Below, piece by piece: positions 8,270 to 16,628 of a DNA stretch of 64,000 bases. The number at the start of each line of letters is the position of its first letter. Position 1 is the stretch's first letter. Below the pieces are notes generated by a model that had not been told where the DNA came from, did not search any database, and saw only the letters and a list, made by a program, of their open reading frames with translations. Source of the stretch: Paracoccus sp041927875 (GTDB lineage: Bacteria; Pseudomonadota; Alphaproteobacteria; Rhodobacterales; Rhodobacteraceae); assembly GCF_041927875.1 (NCBI RefSeq), contig NZ_JBHFHN010000003.1. The stretch is one strand, 5' to 3'. Both the position numbers and the translations under genes were made by a program.

Positions 8270-8748
8270 GCGCGCTGGACGCCATCGACCGGCGGCTGAT
8301 GAAGGCCACCCAGGCGGGCCTGCCGATGACCGCCGCCCCCTATGCCGAGGTGGCGGGCTGGCTGGGCCTGAGTGAGGCCGAGGTGATCGACCGGCTGGCC
8401 GCCATGCAGGCGCGCGGCGTGATCCGCCGCGTTGCCGTGGCCGCCAACCATTACGCCCTGGGCCTGACCGCCAACGGCATGAGCGTCTGGGACGTGGCCG
8501 ACGATCAGGCCGTGGCGCTTGGCCAGCAGGTCGGCGCGCTGGATTTCGTCAGCCATGCCTATCTGCGCCCGCGGGCCGAGGGCTGGCCGTATAACCTGTT
8601 CGCCATGCTGCACGGCGCCACCCGCCCCGAGGTCGAGGCCAAGCGCGCCCAGGTCGCCGAGATCCTGGGCGATGCCTGCCGCAGCCATGACATCCTGTAT
8701 TCGACCCGCATCCTGAAAAAGACCGGGATGCGCCTGAAGGAGGCGTAA
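8266..8748 (+). CDS. nirH: Siroheme decarboxylase subunit NirH
   Basis: 160 residues, third member of the decarboxylase paralogues. It starts with GTG at 8266 within GTGA that also holds the nirG stop. The core SHAYLRPRAEGWPYNLFAM corresponds to the HAYLREGCDWNLWFV region of NirDL. Works with NirDL and NirG in the cytoplasm on siroheme. nirJ follows after a single base. Confidence 0.93.
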   Translation: MSALDAIDRRLMKATQAGLPMTAAPYAEVAGWLGLSEAEVIDRLAAMQARGVIRRVAVAANHYALGLTANGMSVWDVADDQAVALGQQVGALDFVSHAYLRPRAEGWPYNLFAMLHGATRPEVEAKRAQVAEILGDACRSHDILYSTRILKKTGMRLKEA

Positions 8749-8749
8749 G

Positions 8750-9970
8750 ATGTTTCGCCTGACCCAATACATGCGCGAATTGATCGCCCCCACCCCGGTG
8801 CGCCGCCGTGGCACGGGTGGCCCGGTCAAACCGGTGGTGATCTGGAACCTGACAAGGTCGTGCAATCTGAAATGCCGGCACTGCTATACCACCTCGGCCG
8901 ACCGCCCGTTTCCGGGCGAGCTGACCCACGAACAGGCGATGGCCGTGCTGGAGGATCTGCACGGCTTCGGCATCCCCGCACTGATCCTGTCGGGGGGCGA
9001 GCCGCTGTCGCGCTTTGATTTCTGGGAACTGGCCGAACGCGCGCGCGATCTGAACTTCCGCCATCTGTCGCTGTCGACCAACGGCACCAAACTGGGCGGC
9101 GACACTGCGGCGCGCGTGGCCGATCTGGGCTTTGATTACGTCGGCATCTCGCTGGACGGGATCGGCGCGGTGAACGACTGGTTCCGTGGCGTTGACGGCG
9201 CCTATGCCGAGGCATTGGCGGGGCTGCGCGCCTGCAAGGCCCGCGGCGTCAAGGTCGGCCTGCGCTTCACCATCACCGAGGGCAATGCCCACCACCTGCC
9301 CGCCATGCTGGACCTGTGCGAGGGCGAAGGCGTGGACAAGTTCTATCTGTCCCACCTTGTCTATGCCGGGCGCGGCGACAAGCATCGCGGCGAGGATACC
9401 GAACACGACCGCACCCGCCGAGCCATGGACCTGCTGATCGACCGCGCCTGGGCAGCGGTGGCGGCGGGCGGCCCGCTTGAGGTCGTGACCGGCAACAATG
9501 ATGCCGATGCGGTCTGGTTCCTGAACTGGGCGAGCGACAGGTTCGACCCGCAGGCCGTCGCCCATATGCGCGATCACCTGACGGCATGGGGCGGCAATTC
9601 CTCGGGTCTGGGGGTCGCCAATATCGACCCGCAAGGCAAGGTCCACCCCGATACCTATTGGTCGGACTACACCGTCGGATCGGTCAAGGACAAACCCTTC
9701 AGCGCCTGGTGGACCGGCGATGACCCGATGCTGGCCACGTTGCGCACCCGCCCGCGCCCGCTGAAGGGCCGCTGCGGGGCCTGCGCGCACAAGGATGTTT
9801 GCGGCGGCAACACCCGCATCCGCGCCCTGCAACTGACGGGCGACCCCTGGGCGGAAGATCCCGCCTGCTATCTGACCAATGCCGAGATCGGGGTCGAGGA
9901 TGACCTTGACCGGCTGACCAATGCGCCCTTCCGTGGCAAGAGCCACGACCCTGCCCACCAGTTCTTCTGA
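8750..9970 (+). CDS. nirJ: Radical SAM heme d1 biosynthesis protein NirJ
   Basis: 406 residues. The CxxxCxxC cluster motif is at C38-C42-C45 (SCNLKCRHC), the site of the SAM-binding 4Fe-4S cluster. A C-terminal cysteine-rich segment (CGACAHKDVCGG, plus DPACYL) looks like a SPASM-type auxiliary cluster site. NirJ removes the propionates at C3 and C8 of didecarboxysiroheme to leave oxo groups. Cytoplasmic, ninth base before nirN. Length is normal. Confidence 0.96.
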   Translation: MFRLTQYMRELIAPTPVRRRGTGGPVKPVVIWNLTRSCNLKCRHCYTTSADRPFPGELTHEQAMAVLEDLHGFGIPALILSGGEPLSRFDFWELAERARDLNFRHLSLSTNGTKLGGDTAARVADLGFDYVGISLDGIGAVNDWFRGVDGAYAEALAGLRACKARGVKVGLRFTITEGNAHHLPAMLDLCEGEGVDKFYLSHLVYAGRGDKHRGEDTEHDRTRRAMDLLIDRAWAAVAAGGPLEVVTGNNDADAVWFLNWASDRFDPQAVAHMRDHLTAWGGNSSGLGVANIDPQGKVHPDTYWSDYTVGSVKDKPFSAWWTGDDPMLATLRTRPRPLKGRCGACAHKDVCGGNTRIRALQLTGDPWAEDPACYLTNAEIGVEDDLDRLTNAPFRGKSHDPAHQFF

Positions 9971-9979
9971 AGGCCCGTC

Positions 9980-11563
9980 ATGCCCTTTCCTCTTGGCAAA
10001 AGTATCCCCGCCGGAGGCATCCGCCGTGTCGCCCTGGCAACCGGCCTGGCCCTTGCAGCCACGTCCGCCCTGGCCGATCCGGCGGCGCTTTACGTCGAAC
10101 ATTGCGCGACTTGTCACGCCGAAACCCGGCTGGGCGGCACCGGCCCCGCCCTGATCCCAGAGGCCTTGGGCCGCCAAAAGCCCGAGGCGTTGATCCGCAC
10201 CATCACCGAAGGTCGCCCCTCGACCCAGATGCCCGCCTTTGGCGACCAGCTGTCGCCCGACCAGATCGCTGAGCTGGCCGCCTATATCGCCACGCCTCTG
10301 CATCAGCCGCCGGTCTGGGGCGAGGGCGAGATCACCGCCAGCCGGGTGATGAACCCCGATTATCAACCCGCCCAGAAGCCGGTCTTTGACGCCGATCCGA
10401 TGAACATCACGCTGGTCGTGGAAACCGGCGACAGCCATATCAGCGTGCTGGATGGCGACAAGCTGACGATCATCGACCGCTTTGAAACGCCCTATGCCGT
10501 CCACGGCGGGCCGAAGTTCAGCCCCGATGGCCGCTTTGTCTTTGTCATGTCGCGCGATGGCTGGGTGCAGAAATATGACATCTGGTCCCTGCATGAGGTC
10601 GGCCGCATCCGCGCCGGGCTGAACGCGCGCAACATCGCCATGTCGGCGGATGGCAAATGGCTGGCGGTCGCCAATTACCTGCCGCGCACGCTGACCATCC
10701 TGTCGACCGACGATCTGTCGGTGGCCAAGGTCGTGCCCGTCACCGCCCGCGACGGCAGCGAATCCCGCGTCAGCGCCGTCTATCAGGCGCCGCAGCGCAA
10801 ATCCTTTATCCTTGCCCTGAAAGACGCCCCAGAGATCTGGGAAATCGGCACGACCGAGGACGCAGGCCCCTTTTACGACGGCTTCGTGCATAGCCACGAA
10901 AAATCGATGGAGGAAAGCCTGGGCGCCCAACAGGGCCTGTTCGCCCGCCGCCGCATCCTGGTGGATGAGCCGCTGGACGATTTCTTCTTTTCGCCCGATT
11001 ACCGCAATCTGATCGGCACCAACCGCGAAGGCACCAAGGGCGTGGTCGTCAACCTTGACGTGGGCCGGGCCATTGCCGAACTGCCGCTGCCGGGTATGCC
11101 GCATCTGGGGTCGGGCATTACCTGGATGCGCGACGGCCGCCGGGTCATGGCAACGCCGCATCTGAATGATGGCGTGCTGTCGGTGATCGACATGCAGGAC
11201 TGGACGCTGGTCAAGCAGATCAAGACGCTTGGCCCCGGCTTCTTCCTGCGCAGCCATGAAACCAGCCCCTATGTCTGGGCCGATGTGTTCTTCGGCCCGA
11301 ACAAGGACAAGATGCACATCATCGACAAAGAGACGCTTGAGATCGTCAAGACGCTGGACCCCGCCCCCGGCAAGACCGTCGCCCATACCGAGCTCACACG
11401 CGACGGCCGCTTTGCCCTCGTCTCGATCTGGGAGGACGACGGCGCGGTGATCGTCTATGATGCCAGGACGCTGGAGGAGGTGAAACGCCTGCCGATGCGC
11501 AAGCCCTCGGGCAAGTACAACGTCTGGAACAAGATCACCTTCAGCGATGGCACAAGTCACTGA
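9980..11563 (+). CDS. nirN: NirN, d1-type cytochrome of heme d1 maturation
   Basis: 527 residues, NirS-like: signal peptide, heme c motif CATCH at 42-46, and a d1 propeller. In Pseudomonas, NirN is the periplasmic dehydrogenase that makes the acrylate side chain as the last step of heme d1 synthesis. The first 13 residues (MPFPLGKSIPAGG) are encoded by a CTTTC...TTGGCAAA repeat that recurs in the window, so the positively charged IRR stretch and hydrophobic core VALATGLALAATSALA form the real signal. No other in-frame ATG or GTG is close, so I keep 9980. The last 17 bases overlap the next gene. Confidence 0.93.
   Translation: MPFPLGKSIPAGGIRRVALATGLALAATSALADPAALYVEHCATCHAETRLGGTGPALIPEALGRQKPEALIRTITEGRPSTQMPAFGDQLSPDQIAELAAYIATPLHQPPVWGEGEITASRVMNPDYQPAQKPVFDADPMNITLVVETGDSHISVLDGDKLTIIDRFETPYAVHGGPKFSPDGRFVFVMSRDGWVQKYDIWSLHEVGRIRAGLNARNIAMSADGKWLAVANYLPRTLTILSTDDLSVAKVVPVTARDGSESRVSAVYQAPQRKSFILALKDAPEIWEIGTTEDAGPFYDGFVHSHEKSMEESLGAQQGLFARRRILVDEPLDDFFFSPDYRNLIGTNREGTKGVVVNLDVGRAIAELPLPGMPHLGSGITWMRDGRRVMATPHLNDGVLSVIDMQDWTLVKQIKTLGPGFFLRSHETSPYVWADVFFGPNKDKMHIIDKETLEIVKTLDPAPGKTVAHTELTRDGRFALVSIWEDDGAVIVYDARTLEEVKRLPMRKPSGKYNVWNKITFSDGTSH
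9983..10020 (+). repeat. CTTTC-TTGGCAAA half-element at nirN start
   Basis: CCCTTTCCTCTTGGCAAA followed by AGTATCCCCGCCGGAGGC. The same order of blocks is seen at 29526-29552 and, in more diverged form, in the arms at 2224, 5235, 19735 and 24601. It lies inside the coding region immediately after the nirN ATG. Confidence 0.6.
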
Positions 11564-12281
11564 CGCAATCATTCTGGCGCATGGCCAGCCATCCGACCCC
11601 GCCCCGCAACAGGCGGTGATCGAGGCCCTGGCGGCGGCGGTCGGCGCGCTTGCGCCGGGGCTGCGGCTGCGCGGCGCGACGCTGGCCGCGCGGGGCGCGA
11701 TCGAGGCGGCAGCGGCGGGCATGGTCGCGCCGCTGATCTATCCGTTCTTCATGGCCGAGGGGTTTTTCACCCGCCGCGAAGTGCCGCGCCGTCTGGACCG
11801 GGCCGGGGTCAAGCACGCGCGGCAACTGCCGCCCTTTGGCACCGAACGCGATCTGGCGGGGCTGATCGAACAGGCGCTGAGCGGCGCCGATGACGTGCTG
11901 CTGGCAGGCCACGGATCGCAGGTCTCCAAGACCTCGACCGACACGCTGGAGGGGGTGGCGGCCTGCCTGCGCGCATCGGGCCGTTACCGGCGGGTGGTGA
12001 CGGGCTATGTCGAACAAGCCCCCCGGCTGGAGGATGCGGCGCGGGATCTGGGATCGGGTGTCTGCCTGCCGTTCTTCGCGCTTAGCGCGGGCCATGTGAC
12101 CGACGACCTGCCCGAAGCCCTGACGCTGGCCGGTTTTCGCGGCCCGCTGCTGCCCCCCATCGGCGAACATCCGGGCGTTCCCGCGCTGATTGCCGCCAGC
12201 CTGACGGCGGCGGCGGAGGCCAGGCGCACGGTCGTCGGGGGCGCCACCGATCAACCAACCGCGAAGGGGCCACGCCCATGA
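11547..12281 (+). CDS. CbiX/SirB-like sirohydrochlorin chelatase homologue in the nir operon
   Basis: 244 residues. Class II chelatase fold: HGQP near the N-terminus (H12) and a second LLAGHGSQ motif about 115 residues later, as in two-domain CbiX/SirB enzymes that insert cobalt or iron into sirohydrochlorin. It starts inside nirN (17-base overlap) and overlaps the next gene by ATGA, so it is a member of the nir operon. NirE gives only precorrin-2, and no siroheme synthase half is encoded in the window; a dedicated ferrochelatase here would close that gap. The iron specificity is inference; the dehydrogenase step is still unassigned. Confidence 0.8.
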   Translation: MAQVTDAIILAHGQPSDPAPQQAVIEALAAAVGALAPGLRLRGATLAARGAIEAAAAGMVAPLIYPFFMAEGFFTRREVPRRLDRAGVKHARQLPPFGTERDLAGLIEQALSGADDVLLAGHGSQVSKTSTDTLEGVAACLRASGRYRRVVTGYVEQAPRLEDAARDLGSGVCLPFFALSAGHVTDDLPEALTLAGFRGPLLPPIGEHPGVPALIAASLTAAAEARRTVVGGATDQPTAKGPRP

Positions 12282-12526
12282 CCACCGCCCCGAAGGATGA
12301 GACCATGGCCCGTTGGCCGGTGTGGAAACTGGCGCTGTTGCTGTATCCCTTTGTCGCGGCGGCGGTGGCGATCAACCTGTTCCTGCTGGGGCTGATCGGG
12401 CTGGCCCTGGACCTGCCCGCGATCCCGCCGATGCAGGCGATGATCTGGGCGATCCCGCTGGGCATCCCGGCGACATGGGCCGCCGGTCGCTGGCTGCGCG
12501 GGTTGATGGATCAGGCCGAGGGATAG
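12278..12526 (+). CDS. Small two-helix membrane protein at the end of the nir operon
   Basis: 82 residues. Two predicted membrane helices (about residues 16-43 and 52-70) joined by the short loop LPAIPPMQ, with a charged C-terminus. The start overlaps the chelatase stop by ATGA and a strong hairpin follows, so it is the last gene of the nir operon. I do not recognise a family. A role in holding or exporting a cofactor intermediate at the membrane would be guesswork. Confidence 0.75.
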   Translation: MTTAPKDETMARWPVWKLALLLYPFVAAAVAINLFLLGLIGLALDLPAIPPMQAMIWAIPLGIPATWAAGRWLRGLMDQAEG

Positions 12527-12530
12527 CGGA

Positions 12531-12553
12531 AAGGCCCGGCAATGCCGGGCCTT
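12531..12553. terminator. Hairpin ending the nir operon and the RTX gene
   Basis: Perfect 10-bp stem AAGGCCCGGC / GCCGGGCCTT with AAT loop, 4 bp after the stop at 12526 and 21 bp beyond the end of the convergent RTX gene. Likely acts in both directions. Confidence 0.75.
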
Positions 12554-12574
12554 CCAGACTGTGTTGCCCTGTGA

Positions 12575-14167
12575 TTACAGGATGATGTCGGTCGGGCGCA
12601 GGCAGGGGTTACCCTCAAGCACCAGTTGGAAGTCGGCGCAGCCATCGCCGTTCAGATCGCCCGACAGCACGCCGCAGGAATAGCGCAGTTCGCCCGCCGA
12701 CCAGGACGAGGACCAACCCCAGCCCGAGAAGCACCAGCCGCCGATATAGTTGAAGGACTGGTTGCCACCGCACAGGCTGTTGGCGTCGATGGCCGACAGG
12801 TCGATCTTGTCCTGACCCGAAACGAAATCGGTGATCCGGTCGCGGTTGTCGTTACACCAGTTGGCATTGCCGATCTCGGCCGCCGATTTGAACACGAACG
12901 TGTCGCAGCCCGAACCACCCGACATGACGTCGCGGCCCATGCCGCCGGTCAGCACGTCGTTGCCGGCCTCGCCCATCAGGTAATCGCAGCCGTCGCCGCC
13001 CAGAACGATGTCGTTGCCATCGCCACCCCACAGGCGGTCGCTGTCGGCCCCGCCGTCAAGCACATCGGCCCCGGCATCGCCCGTCAGCGAATCGCTGCCC
13101 GAACCCCCGTTCAGGATGTCATTGCCATCCATGCCCGACAGAAAGTCATGGCCGTTCTGGCCGTTCAGGAGGTCATTTCCGGCGCCACCGTAAACCGTGT
13201 CCTGGCCATTGCCGGCATCCACCGTGTCATTGCCGGTGCCGCCGTCCACCCAGTCATTGCCGCCCTTGGACAGGACGTAATCATCACCACCCATGCCATA
13301 GATTGTGTCCTGACCGCCAACCTCGGTATAGGTTGTGCGATAGTGGCAGCCATCCCAGGTGGTCGTGGTGGTCACGGTGCTGTCGGTGCCCAGGATGTCT
13401 TCGTGGAAGAACGTCCCGGTTTGCAGGCGCTGCGTTTCGCTGCCGACCAGCAGGTTGCGGGCAAAGGCGTCGGCGGACAGGCCGTCGGCCTCAAGCTTGG
13501 CGGCCAGCGACTGATAGGTGCTGGACAGCGGGTCGACCAGATTATAGCCGACATAAACCCCGGCCACATAGGTCCGGCCCTGGCCATCGCCGAACGGGTC
13601 AAGCTGCTGATAGGCGCCGCCGCCCTCCCACCCGGGCATGGCCCCTTCGGGCCAGTTATCCAGCGACCACAGGGTGCTGGTGGTCGTGCGGTTGGGCAGC
13701 GTGGTGGTGATCAGATTGCCTTCGGTCAGGTTGACGGCGGCAAAGCCCGGCACGGCGGCATCGGTGGCGCGGTCGTAGGCGGCGACAACCATGGTGCCCG
13801 CGACCTTGGCGGGATCGGAATAGATGACCATGCCGATCTTGGCGGTGCCCGGATCCTGAATGCGGATGGCGGCGGTTTCGGCGACCGCATCCTTGCTGGA
13901 GGTCAGATCATAAACGCCGGTCGCATTGACCATCGGCTGCTCCAGCCCGTCGATGCCGCGGCTGATCTGCACCTTGATCTGGGTGATTTCGCCATCGGTC
14001 GGGTTCGAGACGGTGAAGAACCGCGACCCGGTCAGCACGATGCCGCCGCCGATATAGACACCCGAGTTTTCCTTGAGCCCGTTCTGGTTGGTCACGGGGC
14101 GCAGGCGCCCGACCATGGCAACGGCCTGCTGTTCGGCGGTCAGATTGGAAAGAAGATCAAGGCTCAT
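12575..14167 (-). CDS. RTX calcium-binding secreted protein with extra cysteines
   Basis: About 530 residues. The first ~270 residues have no family I recognise. From about residue 275 there are some 15 nonapeptides of the GGxGxDxUx type (GGTGNDTVD, GGAGNDLLN, GGDGNDIVL), which form calcium-binding beta rolls, and a C-terminal FKSAAEIG...RDRITDF...DKIDLSAID block like the serralysin C-terminal module used for type I secretion. No signal peptide and no transporter nearby. The C-terminal part has at least eight cysteines, rare in RTX proteins. Start taken at 14167 (MSLDLLSNL); ATG 14185 is possible. Confidence 0.85.
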   Translation of the reverse strand: MSLDLLSNLTAEQQAVAMVGRLRPVTNQNGLKENSGVYIGGGIVLTGSRFFTVSNPTDGEITQIKVQISRGIDGLEQPMVNATGVYDLTSSKDAVAETAAIRIQDPGTAKIGMVIYSDPAKVAGTMVVAAYDRATDAAVPGFAAVNLTEGNLITTTLPNRTTTSTLWSLDNWPEGAMPGWEGGGAYQQLDPFGDGQGRTYVAGVYVGYNLVDPLSSTYQSLAAKLEADGLSADAFARNLLVGSETQRLQTGTFFHEDILGTDSTVTTTTTWDGCHYRTTYTEVGGQDTIYGMGGDDYVLSKGGNDWVDGGTGNDTVDAGNGQDTVYGGAGNDLLNGQNGHDFLSGMDGNDILNGGSGSDSLTGDAGADVLDGGADSDRLWGGDGNDIVLGGDGCDYLMGEAGNDVLTGGMGRDVMSGGSGCDTFVFKSAAEIGNANWCNDNRDRITDFVSGQDKIDLSAIDANSLCGGNQSFNYIGGWCFSGWGWSSSWSAGELRYSCGVLSGDLNGDGCADFQLVLEGNPCLRPTDIIL

Positions 14168-14399
14168 GGGTTCACATCCCGACAAAATGCTGATGGCCCC
14201 ACATCGGCGGCGCCTGCGCCTGATCTATCACATGCAGAAAAAACTGCGCGTCTTATTAATGACCTACACCGTTCAGTAATAATACCGCCGGTTGTCGGAA
14301 CGGGCTTGTTCTGCGCCGCCGCTCAACCATTGGCTGAGGAGGCGCCAAACTGGACGCCGCGTCACGCGAGGCGGATTCGAGGCGGAAACTGGGGCGGCG

Positions 14400-14726
14400 T
14401 CAGTTCAGCGGGCGCTGCGGCGCATAGCGATCGCCGTCGAAATCGCCGAACATGTCGCCCAGATCGGGATGCTCCACCGGCTCACCCGAGGCGTCGGGCA
14501 TCAGGTTCTGTTCCGACACATAGGCCACGTAATAGGTCGCCTCGGTTTCGGCCAGCAGATGATAAAAGGGCTGGTTGCGGTCGGGTCGCACGTCCTCGGG
14601 GATCGACTCGTACCATTCCTCGGTATTGGAAAACACCGCGTCGACATCGAAGATCACCCCGCGAAACGGATGCTTGCGATGGCGGACGACCTGCCCGATC
14701 TGGAACTTGGCACTGGTGGGTTGCAT
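14400..14726 (-). CDS. hspQ: Heat shock protein HspQ / YccV-like
   Basis: 108 residues. The core IGQVVRHRKHPFRGVIFDVD and NQPFYHLLAE...YVSEQNL are the HspQ (YccV-like, hemimethylated-DNA-binding) signature. In enterobacteria HspQ is a specificity-enhancing factor of Lon and influences DnaA stability. The C-terminal tail (EHPDLGDMFGDFDGDRYAPQ) is acidic. Single gene, convergent with the RTX region and divergent from the lipoprotein gene at 14910. Confidence 0.9.
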   Translation of the reverse strand: MQPTSAKFQIGQVVRHRKHPFRGVIFDVDAVFSNTEEWYESIPEDVRPDRNQPFYHLLAETEATYYVAYVSEQNLMPDASGEPVEHPDLGDMFGDFDGDRYAPQRPLN

Positions 14727-14909
14727 CGGCGACTCCTTGCCGGGTGTTTACTCTTTTGTGACTGCCGCTGTCCACCATGCGCCCCAGGGCGCTGCGAAGC
14801 CGCTTTCCAGATCGGTGAAACTGCCCTATTTTCGCCGTCAAGAACCCGCAACAGGGTCACATCGGCAGAGCAGTGGCCGGCGCAAGGGCGCGGCCCGAAA
14901 GGACAGGCA

Positions 14910-15569
14910 ATGACGCAGGCAGCCCGCACCCGCCGCGACACGCGCAACCGCACGGCCCCCGAAACCGACAGTCCGCGCCCATTGCGCGGTCGCCGCTTGC
15001 TGCATCTGGCGGTGCTGCTGTTCGCGGCCTCGTGCGGCGGCGGACGGTTCGAGGCCCCGAGGAACCTTGAGGACGCCTGCGCCATCGTCAGTGAGCGCCC
15101 CCGCTATCTGACCGCGATGCGCCAGGCCGAACGCAAATGGGGCGTGCCGATCCATGTGCAGATGGCGACGATCCATCAGGAATCAAAGTTCATCGGCGAC
15201 GCCCGGACGCCGCACCAATATGTGCTGGGGGTGATCCCGGTGGGGCGGCAAAGCTCGGCCTTTGGCTATAGTCAGGCGCTGGACAACACCTGGGAGGAAT
15301 ACCAGAAGGAAACCGGCAACCGTCGCGCCCGGCGTGACGACATCCGCGACGCCACCGATTTCATGGGATGGTACATGGATGGCAGCGCGCGCCGCCTGGG
15401 CCTGTCGAAATGGGACGCACGCGCGCAATATCTGGCCTATCACGAAGGTCGCGGCGGCTATTCGCGCGGCAGCCATTTCGGCAAGCCCTGGCTTTTGAAC
15501 GTCGCCACCCGCGTCGGCACCCGTGCCGACCGCTATCGCGCGCAACTTGCGGCCTGCGGCAGGATCTGA
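14910..15569 (+). CDS. Lytic transglycosylase SLT-domain lipoprotein
   Basis: 219 residues. A basic N-terminus leads into a hydrophobic stretch ending LLFAASCGGG, a plausible lipobox with Cys about residue 42, so probably an outer-membrane lipoprotein. The rest resembles the SLT/lysozyme-like fold of alphaproteobacterial lipoproteins: IHQESKFIGD carries the candidate catalytic Glu, followed by SSAFGYSQAL and YLAYHEG. Expected to cleave peptidoglycan glycosidic bonds. AAAGGA precedes ATG 14910. Convergent with lolA across a strong hairpin. Confidence 0.85.
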   Translation: MTQAARTRRDTRNRTAPETDSPRPLRGRRLLHLAVLLFAASCGGGRFEAPRNLEDACAIVSERPRYLTAMRQAERKWGVPIHVQMATIHQESKFIGDARTPHQYVLGVIPVGRQSSAFGYSQALDNTWEEYQKETGNRRARRDDIRDATDFMGWYMDGSARRLGLSKWDARAQYLAYHEGRGGYSRGSHFGKPWLLNVATRVGTRADRYRAQLAACGRI

Positions 15570-15574
15570 GCGAA

Positions 15575-15598
15575 ACGGGGCGCCACGCGGCGCCCCGT
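15575..15598. terminator. Bidirectional terminator between the SLT lipoprotein gene and lolA
   Basis: Perfect 10-bp stem ACGGGGCGCC / GGCGCCCCGT with an ACGC loop, placed 5 bp from both convergent stops. Confidence 0.8.
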
Positions 15599-15603
15599 CT
15601 GCC

Positions 15604-16203
15604 TTAGCGGCGCTTGTTGACCTCGGTCGGGATCGAAAAGCGCGAGGGGCCGATCTCGACACCCTTTTTCAGATCGCCCAGAATCACCGTGGTTTTTTGG
15701 CCGGTGTTGTCGGTCACGACCCACTGCCGCAGCTCGGTCGGCTTGGCCGTGAACACCATCTTGATGTTGCCATACTCGGGATGCGCCGGATCCTGGGCGG
15801 TCACGGTGGTGGTATTCTTTTCCTCGCGGTGCTGGGTGACCATGCGCGCCTGGCCCAGGTTCACATTGTCGGCCAGGATGATCGACAGCGGGGTGCGCGA
15901 CAGCGGGTATTGCTCGGGCGCCTCGTTCGATTTGCCGTCAAACACCGCGACCTGCCCGCCGCCCGCCATCACCAGCGTCTTGTCCGGCGGCGCATATTCG
16001 AACCGCACCCGACCGGGGCGCGAGATATAGACCGTGCCGGTCGAGATCGTGCCATCGGCGTTGATCTGGGTGAAGTCCGACACCACCGTTTTCAATCCGT
16101 TCAGATAGCGCGACAGTTCGTTCAACGAGATTTTCTCGGCCGCCGCGGGGGTGGCAAGCACGAGGGCGAAGAGCGGGGCCAACAGGGCGGTGCGACGTTT
16201 CAT
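15604..16203 (-). CDS. lolA: Outer-membrane lipoprotein carrier LolA family protein
   Basis: 199 residues. Signal peptide MKRRTALLAPLFALVLATPAAA, then the LolA-like half barrel: SRYLNGLKTVVSDFTQINADG, GTVYISRPGRVRFEYAPPD, and a C-terminal WVVTDNTGQKTTVIL strand region. LolA accepts lipoproteins from LolCDE and carries them across the periplasm to LolB. The start at 16203 begins the signal peptide; a longer frame to 16260 adds a non-signal extension. In many alphaproteobacteria lolA sits near ftsK; here the upstream 1.2 kb is repeat DNA instead. Confidence 0.92.
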   Translation of the reverse strand: MKRRTALLAPLFALVLATPAAAEKISLNELSRYLNGLKTVVSDFTQINADGTISTGTVYISRPGRVRFEYAPPDKTLVMAGGGQVAVFDGKSNEAPEQYPLSRTPLSIILADNVNLGQARMVTQHREEKNTTTVTAQDPAHPEYGNIKMVFTAKPTELRQWVVTDNTGQKTTVILGDLKKGVEIGPSRFSIPTEVNKRR

Positions 16204-16628
16204 GCAGGCAATATAGGGCGGCCGCGCAGCGCCTGCACCGGGGAAAATCGGCGCTGACATGGATGTGCAGGCGCTGTGACGGCGCGTGAGAGGACGGGCG
16301 CGGGCGGGGTTGCAGGCCGGGCTTGGACGCGCGGCCGCATGCGGCTCGGCGTGCAGGCGGTGGGTTAGGCCGTTTGCCAGCGTGGCATGGGCGCATAATC
16401 ATGCACGACGGTGGAAGGGAAGCCTGACGCGGGAAGGGTCAGGGACTGGAGCGTCGGCACGCGCGCGTGGCCCCCGGGGGCAGGCCGGCAAGAGCAGTTG
16501 CGCAGCATCCAGGCGTGGCATGGCATGGCGCGGCGCGTCGGGAGTGCACCCTCAGCAGGGCGGCAAGGCCAGAGCGACGGAATGGCGTGCCACGGCGGCA
16601 TTGGATTGCACTGCGCTGAGCGGGCGCG

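Noticed and set aside
8549..11722. 1057-codon minus-strand open frame over nirH-nirJ-nirN
   Set aside because: Antisense shadow of three well-identified genes; no family-like motifs and unusual His/Gln/Arg composition.
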